Positions 51,019 to 59,638 of a stretch of 64,000 bases of DNA are shown piece after piece. The stretch covers positions 1-64,000 of the forward strand of contig JAJDBJ010000083.1 of assembly GCA_029261395.1 (NCBI GenBank), in the 5' to 3' direction. The DNA is from Nitrospinaceae bacterium. GTDB lineage: Bacteria; Nitrospinota; Nitrospinia; Nitrospinales; Nitrospinaceae. Within the stretch, counting starts at the first letter, position 1. Each line of letters starts with the position of its first letter. A program made the position numbers and the translations under genes. The notes under the pieces are model-generated. The model worked only from the letters and a program-made list of their open reading frames with translations. It did not search any database and was not told the origin of the DNA.

Positions 51019-52467
51019 TCAGTTTTTCAGTCCGAGCCGTTTGATGCGGGAGGCGAGGGTGGTGGGGCGGGTATCGAGCAGTTCGGCGGCGCCGTTTTTA
51101 CCAAACACCTTGCCGCCGGTTTGCTTCAGGGCCGCGAGGAGGTTGTTGCGGTCCAGTTGCTTGATTTCTTCAAAGGTAAGAACTCGGGGGTGTTCTTCCG
51201 TCACCGTTGTCCCGCGGCCGGGGGATGGGTCCCCTTGGGCCGATTGGCCAGCGGGCAGATCAAAGTGGAGTTTATTGGATTGTGAAGTGATGATCGCACG
51301 CTCAATCACGTTCTGCAGTTCCCGGACATTTCCCGGCCAGCTATAGTTTTGCAGTTGGTTCATGTTGGCCTGGCTGAGTTTCGGTTTGGGATGCTTGAGT
51401 TTCTTCGCCGTCAGTTCCAGAAAATGAGCGGCCAACAGTGGGATGTCCTCTTTGCGTTTGCGGAGGGGAGGCACTTCGATGGGAAACACATTCAGCCGGT
51501 AATACAGATCTTCGCGGAACCGGCCCTCCTCCACTTCCCGCTTGAGGTCGCGATTGGTGGCGGCAATGATCCGCACATCGGAAATGCGGGTTCTCTCGTC
51601 ACCCACCCGCTCAAACGTTCCCTCCTGTAACACCCGCAATAATTTACTCTGCAGTTCGAGAGGGATCTCGCCGACTTCATCCAAAAACAGGGTGCCCTCA
51701 TGCGCCAGTTCGAACCGTCCGGAACGATCCTTCACAGCCCCGGTAAAGGCGCCCCTGACGTGGCCGAAAAATTCACTTTCATACAGTTCTCTGGGAATCG
51801 AGGCGCAGTTGACGCGAATCATGCGTCGCGCACTGCGATCACTTCGGGTATGCATGGCATGGGCGATGAGTTCCTTACCCGTTCCCGATTCACCGGTGAT
51901 GAGAACGCTGGCATCGGTTGGGGCGACCATTTCGATCTGTCTTACAATATTCTGCAGGGCGGGACTCTTCCCGACAAAATCGCCAAACGTCCGCAGTTCC
52001 GAAACCTCTTCCTGCAGATACTCATTTTCCAATTCGAGCTGATTGCGCAAGCGGCAGATTTCCTTGTAGGAGTGGGCTCTTTCCTCTTCACTCTTTTTGC
52101 GCTCGGAGACATCCCGGTTAAACGCCACGGCGTACTCCCGACCTTTATATTCGATAAAATTTACTTTGGTTTCCAGCGGAACCAAGTGGCCGTCACGGGT
52201 ACGATGATCGTCTTCAAACGCGATAACCTTTTTCTTCTGCAGTTCTTTCCAGAATTTCGCCCAGGTTATTGGAGTGGAGTTGGGATTGATATCCTGAATG
52301 GTCAGCCCCAGCAGTTCCTCCCGGCTGTACCCCAACAGATCGCAGGCGGCCGGATTGACGTGCTGAATACGCGCGTCACAGTCGTGCCAGATGATGGCAT
52401 CGTCCGCCCGTTCAATGGTGAACTGGGCCAGCCCCGGATCATTTTCGATTTGTAGTTTCTTCGCCAT
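51019..52467 (-). CDS. PAS-domain sigma-54-dependent transcriptional activator
   Basis: 482 aa. PAS domain (about 20-120) and a coiled-coil linker (SEEERAHSYKEICRL...) precede the AAA+ domain: Walker A TGESGTGKE (191-199), GAFTGA (239-244), FLDEVGEI. A Fis-type HTH closes the protein (AALKQTGGKVFGKNGAAELL). It is not orthologous to the activator at 5343. It is divergent from a gene set that has a sigma-54 promoter and a large dyad between, so it almost certainly controls that operon. Confidence 0.9.
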   Translation of the reverse strand: MAKKLQIENDPGLAQFTIERADDAIIWHDCDARIQHVNPAACDLLGYSREELLGLTIQDINPNSTPITWAKFWKELQKKKVIAFEDDHRTRDGHLVPLETKVNFIEYKGREYAVAFNRDVSERKKSEEERAHSYKEICRLRNQLELENEYLQEEVSELRTFGDFVGKSPALQNIVRQIEMVAPTDASVLITGESGTGKELIAHAMHTRSDRSARRMIRVNCASIPRELYESEFFGHVRGAFTGAVKDRSGRFELAHEGTLFLDEVGEIPLELQSKLLRVLQEGTFERVGDERTRISDVRIIAATNRDLKREVEEGRFREDLYYRLNVFPIEVPPLRKRKEDIPLLAAHFLELTAKKLKHPKPKLSQANMNQLQNYSWPGNVRELQNVIERAIITSQSNKLHFDLPAGQSAQGDPSPGRGTTVTEEHPRVLTFEEIKQLDRNNLLAALKQTGGKVFGKNGAAELLDTRPTTLASRIKRLGLKN

Positions 52468-52500
52468 CTCGCGCTCCTGATTAAGCTGTTATTGTATACG

Positions 52501-52552
52501 CAAAATCGTATTACTACTATTCAAAATCATTAATTACGATTTTGAGTAGTAT
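52501..52552. promoter_or_regulatory. Large dyad, candidate activator binding site
   Basis: CAAAATCGT (52501) inverted as ACGATTTTG (52536), overlapped by TACTACT...CAAAATC inverted as GATTTTGAGTAGTA. The whole spans 52 bases, about 65-110 bases upstream of the sigma-54 promoter and close to the divergent activator start. Binding by the activator is inferred. Confidence 0.55.
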
Positions 52553-52614
52553 CTGGAAATGGTTTTAGTGCTATTAACTCATTGCAAATAAAGCAATTAA
52601 TTGTTTCTCTGCAT

Positions 52615-52631
52615 TTGGCACGGGCTCTGCA
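52615..52631 (+). promoter_or_regulatory. Sigma-54 promoter of the CDGSH-pirin operon
   Basis: TTGGCACG, 4 bases, CTGC: the -24 GG and -12 GC are present and the spacing is correct; one mismatch to the TTGC box. It lies about 55 bases upstream of the first start. Confidence 0.7.
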
Positions 52632-52686
52632 ATGTAATCAATAGAGCAAGTACTACGAGCCCATTTAAATAGTGAAGGAGAGCACC

Positions 52687-52917
52687 ATGCCCTACAACAA
52701 TGAACCAACGGTGGTTGACGAAACAGAAGGTATCAAACATTATTGCACTTGTGGGGAATCGTCCAACAAGCCTTACTGCGATGGGTCCCATGAAAAGCTG
52801 AACACCGGCAAATTACCCAAGGAATTCAAGATCACCGAGGCCAAACAAGTCGCGATTTGCGACTGCGGCAAAACCGGAACAGGTCCATTTTGTGACGGCT
52901 CCCATTTGAAAGGTTGA
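52687..52917 (+). CDS. Double CDGSH iron-sulfur protein
   Basis: 76 aa from the ATG after GAAGGAG. Two CDGSH motifs are present: CTCGESSNKPYCDGSH and CDCGKTGTGPFCDGSH. Each binds a redox-active 2Fe-2S cluster through three Cys and one His. Two-domain, soluble and without a signal peptide. Such bacterial proteins are thought to act in redox or iron sensing and electron transfer. First gene of the sigma-54 operon. Confidence 0.93.
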   Translation: MPYNNEPTVVDETEGIKHYCTCGESSNKPYCDGSHEKLNTGKLPKEFKITEAKQVAICDCGKTGTGPFCDGSHLKG

Positions 52918-52976
52918 ATGAAGTCTGAAAAACAAATAGCACCGTATTTTTCTTGTATAAAAGAAAGGATAATAAA

Positions 52977-53396
52977 ATGAATAAAATTTCAAGTGAACCT
53001 AAAATACAACTCGACGGTATCAATCATTTTGCCTTGAACGTTCGCAATATGGAGCGGTCGCTGGAATTCTACAACAGACTCCTGGGGTTTCCGGTGATCA
53101 CGCGGACTGAAACCCGGGCCGGGCTGAAGCATGTGGAAGTGGATGCCGGTAATGTGGCCATCGCTCTGTTTGAATCTCCGGACCTTGATTTAACGGCGGC
53201 GCAGAAAACCATGACCGATGACGGCTATTTGCATTTTGCATTTACCGCTTCGTATGACCGGTTCGATGCCACCCTGCAGGCTCTCAAAGACGGTGGAGTG
53301 ACAATGGACGGCGAACCGCGTGACTGGGGTGAAGGGGTTTCAATTTACTTTCCCGATCCCGACGGTCACCAGATCGAAATTCATTTTGATAAATAA
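52977..53396 (+). CDS. VOC (glyoxalase/dioxygenase) family protein
   Basis: 139 aa from the ATG that follows AAAGAAAGGA. Two beta-alpha-beta-beta-beta modules; metal-ligand positions are in GINHFALNV (His), DGYLHFAF (His) and HQIEIHF (Glu). DPDGHQIEI is the classical C-terminal signature. It resembles fosfomycin-resistance/glyoxalase-I-type members. The substrate is unknown, but the context suggests detoxification or stress. Confidence 0.87.
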   Translation: MNKISSEPKIQLDGINHFALNVRNMERSLEFYNRLLGFPVITRTETRAGLKHVEVDAGNVAIALFESPDLDLTAAQKTMTDDGYLHFAFTASYDRFDATLQALKDGGVTMDGEPRDWGEGVSIYFPDPDGHQIEIHFDK

Positions 53397-53438
53397 CATT
53401 TTTTCTTAAGGGCTGAGAAAGCCATCAAGGGGAAAATC

Positions 53439-54236
53439 ATGAATACAAAAACGAAATCACTCGAAATAAGTGTTTATCCGCCAGAAGCACAGGCAGTTGG
53501 CCAGTTCGACGGTGGGCGCATCACTGAAATCAAACCCATCGGGTTCCCGCAGGACGGCCCTGCGCCGAAAAACCTGGGTCCATTGTTTTACTGGGCGTGG
53601 GCGACGGCGAAGGGCTATGGCAAGATCGGACTCCACCCGCATCAGGCGTTTGAGATTATGAGTTACGCCATTGAAGGGGAGATCGGTCATTACGACACGC
53701 TGGGAACCAAAAGCCGGGTGAAAGCCGGTGGCGCCCAGGTCATGCAAACCGGTTCGGGAGTTTCCCACGAAGAAGAAACGGTAGCGGATCATAACGAATT
53801 TTTCCAAATCTGGTTCGAGCCGAATCTGAGCGAAGCGATCACCCAACCTCCCACCTACCGGGAATTCAGTCACGAAGATTTTCCGACCGAGACCCGCGAC
53901 GGGGTGACTCTCAAGCACGTTATCGGCGAAGGGGCACCGGTCACAATCGAAACGGAAGCGGCCATGCAGGATATTCTTATTGAGCCGGGTCATCGTTATG
54001 TCCGCGAGCTTCCTGCAAACCGCGCCCTTGCTATAGTCGTAATCCACGGCAAAGGCGTGCTGGTGGATGAAACCACGATGGGTAAACATTACCTGGAGTC
54101 TCGCTACTTTGCTGTGGTTCATGCCGGGGAATTGGGGGCGGTTTCCATTCAGGCGGAAGCGGACAGCCCGTTGCGTATCGCCTTGATCGAAGTTCCATCC
54201 AAGGTGAGTTATTCGTTGTATCGAGAAGGTAGATAG
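53439..54236 (+). CDS. Pirin family protein
   Basis: 265 aa bicupin. Metal-site residues of the first cupin are in GLHPHQAFEIMSYAIEGEI and the later HEEE pair (SGVSHEEETV). Pirins include quercetin 2,3-dioxygenases and transcription or respiration modulators. The second cupin (PANRALAIVVIHGKGVL) is intact but without obvious metal ligands, as usual. GGGAAAATC upstream is a moderate ribosome site. Confidence 0.88.
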   Translation: MNTKTKSLEISVYPPEAQAVGQFDGGRITEIKPIGFPQDGPAPKNLGPLFYWAWATAKGYGKIGLHPHQAFEIMSYAIEGEIGHYDTLGTKSRVKAGGAQVMQTGSGVSHEEETVADHNEFFQIWFEPNLSEAITQPPTYREFSHEDFPTETRDGVTLKHVIGEGAPVTIETEAAMQDILIEPGHRYVRELPANRALAIVVIHGKGVLVDETTMGKHYLESRYFAVVHAGELGAVSIQAEADSPLRIALIEVPSKVSYSLYREGR

Positions 54237-54248
54237 GAGAAATAGATC

Positions 54249-55268
54249 ATGTTTGAAAAATTATTCGTAATGATGGTCGCTGGTTTTTTCTTTTTTGGGT
54301 GCAACTCCATGCCTGTCGCTGAGAAAACTGAAAATGCCAAACCGGCAGAGGAGAAAAAGGAAAACCTGGTGTGGGATGCCGGGGCGGTACAGCTGGAATA
54401 TCACAAGCTGGCTCCGGGGGTGTATGCCTATTATCCGACCGATGCCCGGGAAAAAAACTCTAAGGGATACCCTGCAGCTACCGCCGGCGGTTTTGTCGTC
54501 GGTGATGATGCCGTATTGGTCGTCGAGTCGATGGTGAACAAGCGGCTTACCGACCAGGTGTTGGGTTTCATCAAGGAAGTCACCGACAAACCTATTCGTT
54601 ATTTGGTTAACACCAGTTACCACGGCGACCACAGTTACGGGAATTATGTGGTTCCCAAGAGCGTTTCGATCATCCAGCATCGCGAGACCCAAGAGTTTAT
54701 GGACAATCAAGAGGGATTTGAAGCGGACAAAAAATTCATGGTCCAGTACTTCGGTGCCAACCGTGGCATTGAGGACGTCGTTGCGCGAACGGGGGACATT
54801 ATTCTGGAAGATGGCGCCCGGTATGAAGTCGATCTTGGCAACAAAAGGGTAGAAATCCGTCATTTCGGCTTTGCCCAAACCGAAGGCGACCTGTTCATCT
54901 GGGTGCCGGAAGACAAAGTGTTCTGGACGGGGAATCCGGTTGTGGCCCAGCCTCCCGCTCTCCCATGGTTGTTGGACGGAAGACACCAGGAAGCCTTGGC
55001 CACACTGAAGAAAGTCCGCGCGTTTCTTCCAGAGGATGCGATTGTTGTCCCTGGTCACGGGGTTCCTATTAAGCCCATGGATATTGATTTTAAGATTCGA
55101 TATCTGGAAACCTTACACGAAGAAGTGAAAACCGCTGTAGCACAAGGAATGACCGTCGAAGAGGCCCAGAAAGCCATCACCCTGCCTGAATTCCAAGGTT
55201 ATGCTTTATTCGGTTGGGTTCATTCAGGAGTCAACGTGCCCAACACCTATAAAGACCTCTTAAAATAA
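54249..55268 (+). CDS. Metallo-beta-lactamase fold hydrolase, lipoprotein
   Basis: 339 aa. Lipobox FFFGC (Cys18) predicts a lipid-anchored, periplasm-facing protein. MBL motif reads NTSYHGDHSYGNY: the first His of HxHxDH is Ser, as in several periplasmic relatives. EIRHFGFAQTEGDLFIWVP and VVPGHGVP carry the later Asp and His ligands. Family members hydrolyse esters, thioesters or lactams; this subgroup is often near sulfur- or quinoprotein genes. Overlaps no neighbour; 12 bases after pirin. Confidence 0.85.
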   Translation: MFEKLFVMMVAGFFFFGCNSMPVAEKTENAKPAEEKKENLVWDAGAVQLEYHKLAPGVYAYYPTDAREKNSKGYPAATAGGFVVGDDAVLVVESMVNKRLTDQVLGFIKEVTDKPIRYLVNTSYHGDHSYGNYVVPKSVSIIQHRETQEFMDNQEGFEADKKFMVQYFGANRGIEDVVARTGDIILEDGARYEVDLGNKRVEIRHFGFAQTEGDLFIWVPEDKVFWTGNPVVAQPPALPWLLDGRHQEALATLKKVRAFLPEDAIVVPGHGVPIKPMDIDFKIRYLETLHEEVKTAVAQGMTVEEAQKAITLPEFQGYALFGWVHSGVNVPNTYKDLLK

Positions 55269-55294
55269 ACATACAATAAAAAAGGAAATGTGTA

Positions 55295-55918
55295 ATGGAA
55301 TTTTCAAAGATTGTTCAGCAGCGCCGCAGTATCAAATCCTATGACCCTCAAAAAACCATCAGCGACGCGGAACTCAAAGAGTTGTTTGATGAAGTGGTCC
55401 TGAGTCCCAGCGCATTCAACTTACAGCACTGGATCTTCATCGCGGTCAAGGATGCCGACATGAAGAAACAGTTCCGGAAAGCGGCGTGGGGTCAACCGCA
55501 GGTGGAGGAGAGTTCCGTGCCGATCCTGGTGTGCGGCAAGCTGGATGCTTTCAAGGATGCTATGAAAATTTACAAGGAGACTCCCGAAGACGTCCAGCAA
55601 AGGATGGTACCTATGATTCACGAATTCTACGAAGGCAAAAAACAGCTGCAACGCGACGAAGCCATTCGTGGCGCCTCGCTGGCGGCAATGTCGTTGATGT
55701 ATGGCGCGGCGAATCGTGGCTGGGCGACGGGTCCGATGATCGGATTCGATCCGGAAGCGGTTTCAAAACTTTTAAAACTAACTCCCAATATAATTCCCGT
55801 AATGATCGTCGTGCTGGGTCACCAGAAAGACGCGCCCCGGCCAAGGGCCTACCGTCACCCGGTAGAGAATGTCGTGCGCCTGAACACTCTCGACGGACCG
55901 GGACTTAAGGGGGCGTGA
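55295..55918 (+). CDS. Nitroreductase family protein
   Basis: 207 aa. FMN-binding nitroreductase: MEFSKIVQQRRSIKSYDP, then LSPSAFNLQHWIFIAV (FMN phosphate region) and IPVMIVVLGHQKDAPRPRAY. It reduces nitroaromatics, quinones or related electrophiles with NAD(P)H in known members. Last gene of the sigma-54 operon. Confidence 0.9.
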   Translation: MEFSKIVQQRRSIKSYDPQKTISDAELKELFDEVVLSPSAFNLQHWIFIAVKDADMKKQFRKAAWGQPQVEESSVPILVCGKLDAFKDAMKIYKETPEDVQQRMVPMIHEFYEGKKQLQRDEAIRGASLAAMSLMYGAANRGWATGPMIGFDPEAVSKLLKLTPNIIPVMIVVLGHQKDAPRPRAYRHPVENVVRLNTLDGPGLKGA

Positions 55919-55981
55919 AGCCTCCGTTTGGGTCTCAACAATTACATAATATTTTTTGAAGGAAACACATTGGGTATGTCA

Positions 55982-56203
55982 CTAGGGGAGGGTGTTCCCC
56001 GTGGAATCTTCTAGGTGATTTTTAATATCTTTCAGATCATTTGCTATATGAGCTCCAATTTTGCGGACTGTCTCAAGGTCTACTAAAATAGATTCTTGAA
56101 AAGCCTCGATCCGTCGACAAACTAATAATAGAAGGATTACGATAAAACACAGAAGTGCCACTACGATAGCAAGCACCCATCCTAATAAACTCAAAGATCC
56201 CAT
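55982..56203 (-). CDS. Small membrane-anchored coiled-coil protein
   Basis: 73 aa from the ATG following GAGGAGG at 9 bases. One N-terminal transmembrane helix (LLGWVLAIVVALLCFIVILL) and a cytoplasmic helix with heptad leucines/isoleucines (VRKIGAHIANDLKDIKNHL). Last of a run of leftward small membrane protein genes. Family not recognised. Confidence 0.6.
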   Translation of the reverse strand: MGSLSLLGWVLAIVVALLCFIVILLLLVCRRIEAFQESILVDLETVRKIGAHIANDLKDIKNHLEDSTGNTLP

Positions 56204-56287
56204 ATAAAAATACCTCCTCGTCAAGTTTTATGATTTTTTTTTGACAGGACCCGGTCCCGAACTAAGGGGAGTAGGTTGATACAGGTT

Positions 56288-56698
56288 CTATTGGCGCTTT
56301 CGTTTCGTTTTAGCCAGTAACTCCCGCCGATATTCCTCCTCCAAACTCAAGCCTTCCGGTTCCATGTCGATCGCTGTGGTGTCCTTATTTTCTTTTGCCC
56401 GAGTTCGGATTATAAAGCCATGAGCCAGGCCGATAATGATCCAAAAGGCGACGTTGGCCATCGTTGGCGCCAAGGTGTATTTGTCCGGGCCCCCGAATTT
56501 AATGCCCCATATCCCAGCATTAATCCCAGCTGTAAGGGTCGCCGCGAACTCCTGTTTAGAAAGCTCTTTCTCCAGCAAAATACCGATAAAGTTTTTGGAA
56601 CCCCTAAACACATTCAAAACCAACCAATAAAAGAACCAGGAAAATAATGAAGCTCCAAGAACCTCTGTCAACAGGTACTCAAAAACGACTTGAGACAT
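56288..56698 (-). CDS. Small membrane protein of unknown function
   Basis: 136 aa with GAGGAGG before the ATG. Three or so hydrophobic segments (LTEVLGASLFSWFFYWLVL, ATLTAGINAGIWGIKF, MANVAFWIIIGLAHGFII), then a Lys/Arg/Glu-rich tail of about 40 residues (YRRELLAKTKRKRQ). Composition is more AT-rich than most of the window. No family recognised. Confidence 0.6.
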   Translation of the reverse strand: MSQVVFEYLLTEVLGASLFSWFFYWLVLNVFRGSKNFIGILLEKELSKQEFAATLTAGINAGIWGIKFGGPDKYTLAPTMANVAFWIIIGLAHGFIIRTRAKENKDTTAIDMEPEGLSLEEEYRRELLAKTKRKRQ

Positions 56699-56719
56699 AT
56701 TCCCTCCTCAAAAACTCCA

Positions 56720-56944
56720 TTATGTTTCATCCTTTTCCGAATCAGGTCTCCGACCAAGCGGTTTTCCTCCGTATTTCCAGAGAACCATACCGACAGCGCC
56801 CACAACACAAACCAAGCCCCAATTAAGAACTTGATCCTTCATTAAAAACCCAGGGCTCTCATAATCGAAGGACCACCAAATTCAAAACGCCCACGCGAAA
56901 AATGGGATTGAAAGCGCCCTAAAAAGTATCCACTTACTAATCAT
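56720..56944 (-). pseudogene. Two-helix small membrane protein interrupted by an in-frame TGA
   Basis: From an ATG at 56944 with AGGAGGGGGAA upstream, the frame reads 20 codons (MISKWILFRALSIPFFAWAF), then TGA (56884-56882). The same frame stays open for 53 more codons (IWWSFDYESPG...) to TAA at 56720. The second part begins at an internal ATG (56842) and encodes a second hydrophobic helix (VLNWGLVCVVGAVGMVLW). Reading TGA as Trp would give one 74-residue two-span protein. Alternatives are a real nonsense mutation, a sequence error, or two separate peptides. Confidence 0.5.
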
Positions 56945-56960
56945 TTCCCCCTCCTCTCCT

Positions 56961-57041
56961 CTAGTTACTGGATAGGGTCCGGTCGCCATCGTTGAGCCCG
57001 AGTAGCATTTTGGAGATGAGCTTCTTTTCCAGTTCTTTCAT
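56961..57041 (-). CDS. 26-residue peptide between small membrane genes
   Basis: ATG one base after the stop of the 57043-57822 gene, with AAGGAGGGTAGC upstream, and TAG at 56961. It reads MKELEKKLISKMLLGLNDGD, a positively charged amphipathic helix. The strong ribosome site and tight spacing suggest translation, possibly by coupling. No family can be named from a peptide this short. Confidence 0.45.
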   Translation of the reverse strand: MKELEKKLISKMLLGLNDGDRTLSSN

Positions 57042-57042
57042 G

Positions 57043-57822
57043 CTACCCTCCTTGAAATTTTCTAAAATCATCAATCATTATATAGTCTTTCATCCTAGGG
57101 CCTTCGTCGGTATCATATTTTAACGGGTTTGAAAAGAAAGTCTCTTTTTTGAAATCCTGATGATTGTAACAACAAGCAAATTGATATACTCTTCCAAGCA
57201 AACTTTCATATCCAAAAATAAATTCAATTTTTTTATCTGAGTTGCCGCTATATACAATTTGAATAAGAGTCTTTTCATTTTTTTTTACAGCGAAATTTGG
57301 AGTTACCCGACAACCTATTTTTTCTGATTTGTTTTTTACGAACAGGTTTGCAGCTGTTTCTCCCAAATTAACTATGTGAATGTCAATTCTAGAATTACCT
57401 GCCCCCGAACTGGCGGCCGGGTTTTCGCAAACAAATTTTGGTTTATGCGCTATTTCAAATTCTGCCTGCATTATTTTTGCCTGTGTTGAGGCTTGTTTGA
57501 CGAGGGCTTGTGCTTCTTCTACCTGTGCGTTCATTACCTCGCGTTGAAGTTTCAATTCTTCCCTTTGTAGTTTAAGCTCAATTCTTTGCATCAATATCGC
57601 GCAAATCACGCCGACAAAAGCGAGGCCTGAAAAAAGAGAGTTTATCCCGCCAAACATATCCCCAAACAAGCCTCTGTCGTCCCAACCTTTGCCGTCGGGG
57701 TTCGGGAAATAGTTGGTCACGGAATACCAGTACAAAACCCACAAACCGATTACGACGGCCGAAATAAGAAAGAACGTTTTGATCGAAAATGTTTGTTCTT
57801 TTGATTGAGGCTCAGAGTCCAT
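57043..57822 (-). CDS. Membrane protein with coiled-coil linker, first of small-gene cassette
   Basis: 259 aa. Two N-terminal transmembrane helices (residues about 15-35 and 60-80) frame GWDDRGLFGDMFGGINSLFSGLAFVGVI, a pattern I recognise from a widespread uncharacterised membrane family often seen in variable regions. A coiled coil follows (MQRIELKLQREELKLQREV), then a C-terminal beta-rich domain with Cys152-type residues. AT-rich relative to the flanks, which supports recent acquisition. Confidence 0.7.
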   Translation of the reverse strand: MDSEPQSKEQTFSIKTFFLISAVVIGLWVLYWYSVTNYFPNPDGKGWDDRGLFGDMFGGINSLFSGLAFVGVICAILMQRIELKLQREELKLQREVMNAQVEEAQALVKQASTQAKIMQAEFEIAHKPKFVCENPAASSGAGNSRIDIHIVNLGETAANLFVKNKSEKIGCRVTPNFAVKKNEKTLIQIVYSGNSDKKIEFIFGYESLLGRVYQFACCYNHQDFKKETFFSNPLKYDTDEGPRMKDYIMIDDFRKFQGG

Positions 57823-58094
57823 TGCCTTACCTCTTTAAAATGAGTTTCTGTATGAGTTTAGCGTTCGACTTTATGCCGATACATTATATTTGGTACGTCG
57901 AAGAATATCATTAGAATACGCCCAAAATTTACATAGGTAAATTAGTGCGGTGTAGAGCTTTTCATGAGGTATCTTGAGATTAAGTTATTGAATATTCAGG
58001 TAAATAGGTGCATCTTCCTCAATTTTGGTGTAGGCCTCGGACGAAAATTCATTTAAAATGGGACTCTAAAGTCAACTCGCCTTCAGGAGTCCCA

Positions 58095-58598
58095 GTGAGC
58101 GATTCGGTCATTCCCAGTCATAATAAAAAAGTTTTTTCCAACCCTGCTGATCTGGTGCCCGTGCTGGAGGAGCACCGCAAGGCGGGCCGCAAAGTGGTGT
58201 TCGCCAACGGCTGTTTCGAGATTCTGCACGTCGGGCACCTGCGCTACCTGTTCGCCGCCAAGGCGCTGGGCGATATTCTCGTAGTCGCCATCAACACCGA
58301 CGCGTCGGTCAAGCGCATCAAACCGGACCGCAACCCCGTCAACCCGGATTACGAGCGGATGGAAATCATCTCCGCCATTGAGGCAGTCGATTACGTAGTG
58401 CCGCTGGAGGACAATCACCCCGGCCCGTTGTGTGCTTTGCTGAAACCCGACATCCACACCAAAGGAACCGACTACGCCGACCGCCTGGAGCAAATGCCGG
58501 AGTATCCCATCGTGAAAGCTTACGGCGGCGAGGTGGTGACTGTCGGCGATGCCAAAGACCACAGCACGACCGAAATTCTTTCCAAACTGAAACAATAA
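58095..58598 (+). CDS. hldE: D-glycero-beta-D-manno-heptose 1-phosphate adenylyltransferase (HldE C-domain/RfaE2)
   Basis: 167 aa with a GTG start preceded by AGGAG at 5 bases; upstream in-frame codons are in AT-rich non-coding sequence. FANGCFEILHVGHLRYL is the nucleotidyltransferase HxGH motif region (GCFxxxHxGH), and HTKGTDY and DHSTTEIL follow. It makes ADP-heptose precursor for LPS core. Only the transferase domain is present; the HldE kinase domain is not. Directly upstream of waaF. Confidence 0.87.
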   Translation: MSDSVIPSHNKKVFSNPADLVPVLEEHRKAGRKVVFANGCFEILHVGHLRYLFAAKALGDILVVAINTDASVKRIKPDRNPVNPDYERMEIISAIEAVDYVVPLEDNHPGPLCALLKPDIHTKGTDYADRLEQMPEYPIVKAYGGEVVTVGDAKDHSTTEILSKLKQ

Positions 58599-58599
58599 T

Positions 58600-59628
58600 A
58601 TGAGCAATCCCGTCGAGAGGATTCTGATCCGCTTTCCCAACTGGGTGGGCGATGTGGTGATGGCCGAGCCGGTCATCCGCATCCTCAAAAACAATTACCC
58701 CAAGGTACGCATCGTTGTCGCGGTGCGCAAGTACGCCGCCAAAATTCTGGTGGGGCATCCCGATATCGACCGATTGATTCCCTTCAATGACAAAGGTCTG
58801 GGCGGCATGCAGGAACTGGCGTCAGCGATTCGTGACGAGTCGCCGGACCTGGCCATCCTATTGCCCAATTCCTTCCGGTCGTTTTTATCCGTGCGCTGGG
58901 GCGGCGTGAAAAATATCGTCGGCTACCGCCGGGGGTTCCGGAAGTTTTTCGTCCAGGGGCCGAATCCCATCATGGAAAACGGACGCTACCAGCCGGTGCC
59001 GATGACGGATTACTATCTGAATATTCTGCATTGGATGGGACTGAAGATCGAAGTTCCGGTGACGCCGCAGTTGTACCTGACGGCTGAAGAATCTGCGCGG
59101 GGAGATGAGCTGTTAAAAAAATACGGGATACAGGTGCAGGATCACGTTGTCGCACTCAACCCCGGCGCGCAGTTTGGATCGTCCAAATGCTGGCCGCCGA
59201 AACATTTTGCGGCATTGGCGGAACAGGTTCAGGATCAATATAAAAGTAAATTACTGTTACTGGTGGGACCGGGAGAAGACAATATTGCTGACGAAATCGT
59301 TCAAACTTCAAAAGCGGAAATCATCAATACCGGTCCGGACAAAGTCGATCTCGGCGTATTGAAGGCCCTGGCGCGGCGCACGGACTTACTGGTGACGAAT
59401 GACACCGGGCCGCGCCATTATGCGGTGGCGTTCGGTAAACCGGTGGTGGTGCTGATGGGCCCGACCGATCCGCGCCACACCAACTGTCACTTGGATAGGA
59501 CCGTTATCCTGCGCGAGGATTTGCCCTGCGTGCCGTGTCACAAGAAAGTGTGTCCCATTGATCATCCCTGCATGATCGAGATGACGCCGGACAAGGTGTT
59601 TCATGCCGTTCAACAGATTTTGAATTGA
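58600..59628 (+). CDS. waaF: LPS heptosyltransferase II (WaaF, GT9)
   Basis: 342 aa, one base after the adenylyltransferase stop. GT9 fold: RILIRFPNWVGDVVMAEPVIRIL at the N-terminus, LNPGAQFGSSKCWPPKHFAAL, LLVTNDTGPRHYAVAFGKPVVVLMGPTDP near the donor site. It adds heptose to the LPS inner core from ADP-heptose, in line with its upstream partner. Cysteine-rich C-terminus (CVPCHKKVCPIDHPCM) as in other WaaF proteins. Confidence 0.92.
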   Translation: MSNPVERILIRFPNWVGDVVMAEPVIRILKNNYPKVRIVVAVRKYAAKILVGHPDIDRLIPFNDKGLGGMQELASAIRDESPDLAILLPNSFRSFLSVRWGGVKNIVGYRRGFRKFFVQGPNPIMENGRYQPVPMTDYYLNILHWMGLKIEVPVTPQLYLTAEESARGDELLKKYGIQVQDHVVALNPGAQFGSSKCWPPKHFAALAEQVQDQYKSKLLLLVGPGEDNIADEIVQTSKAEIINTGPDKVDLGVLKALARRTDLLVTNDTGPRHYAVAFGKPVVVLMGPTDPRHTNCHLDRTVILREDLPCVPCHKKVCPIDHPCMIEMTPDKVFHAVQQILN

Positions 59629-59638
59629 GGAGGTGTCG

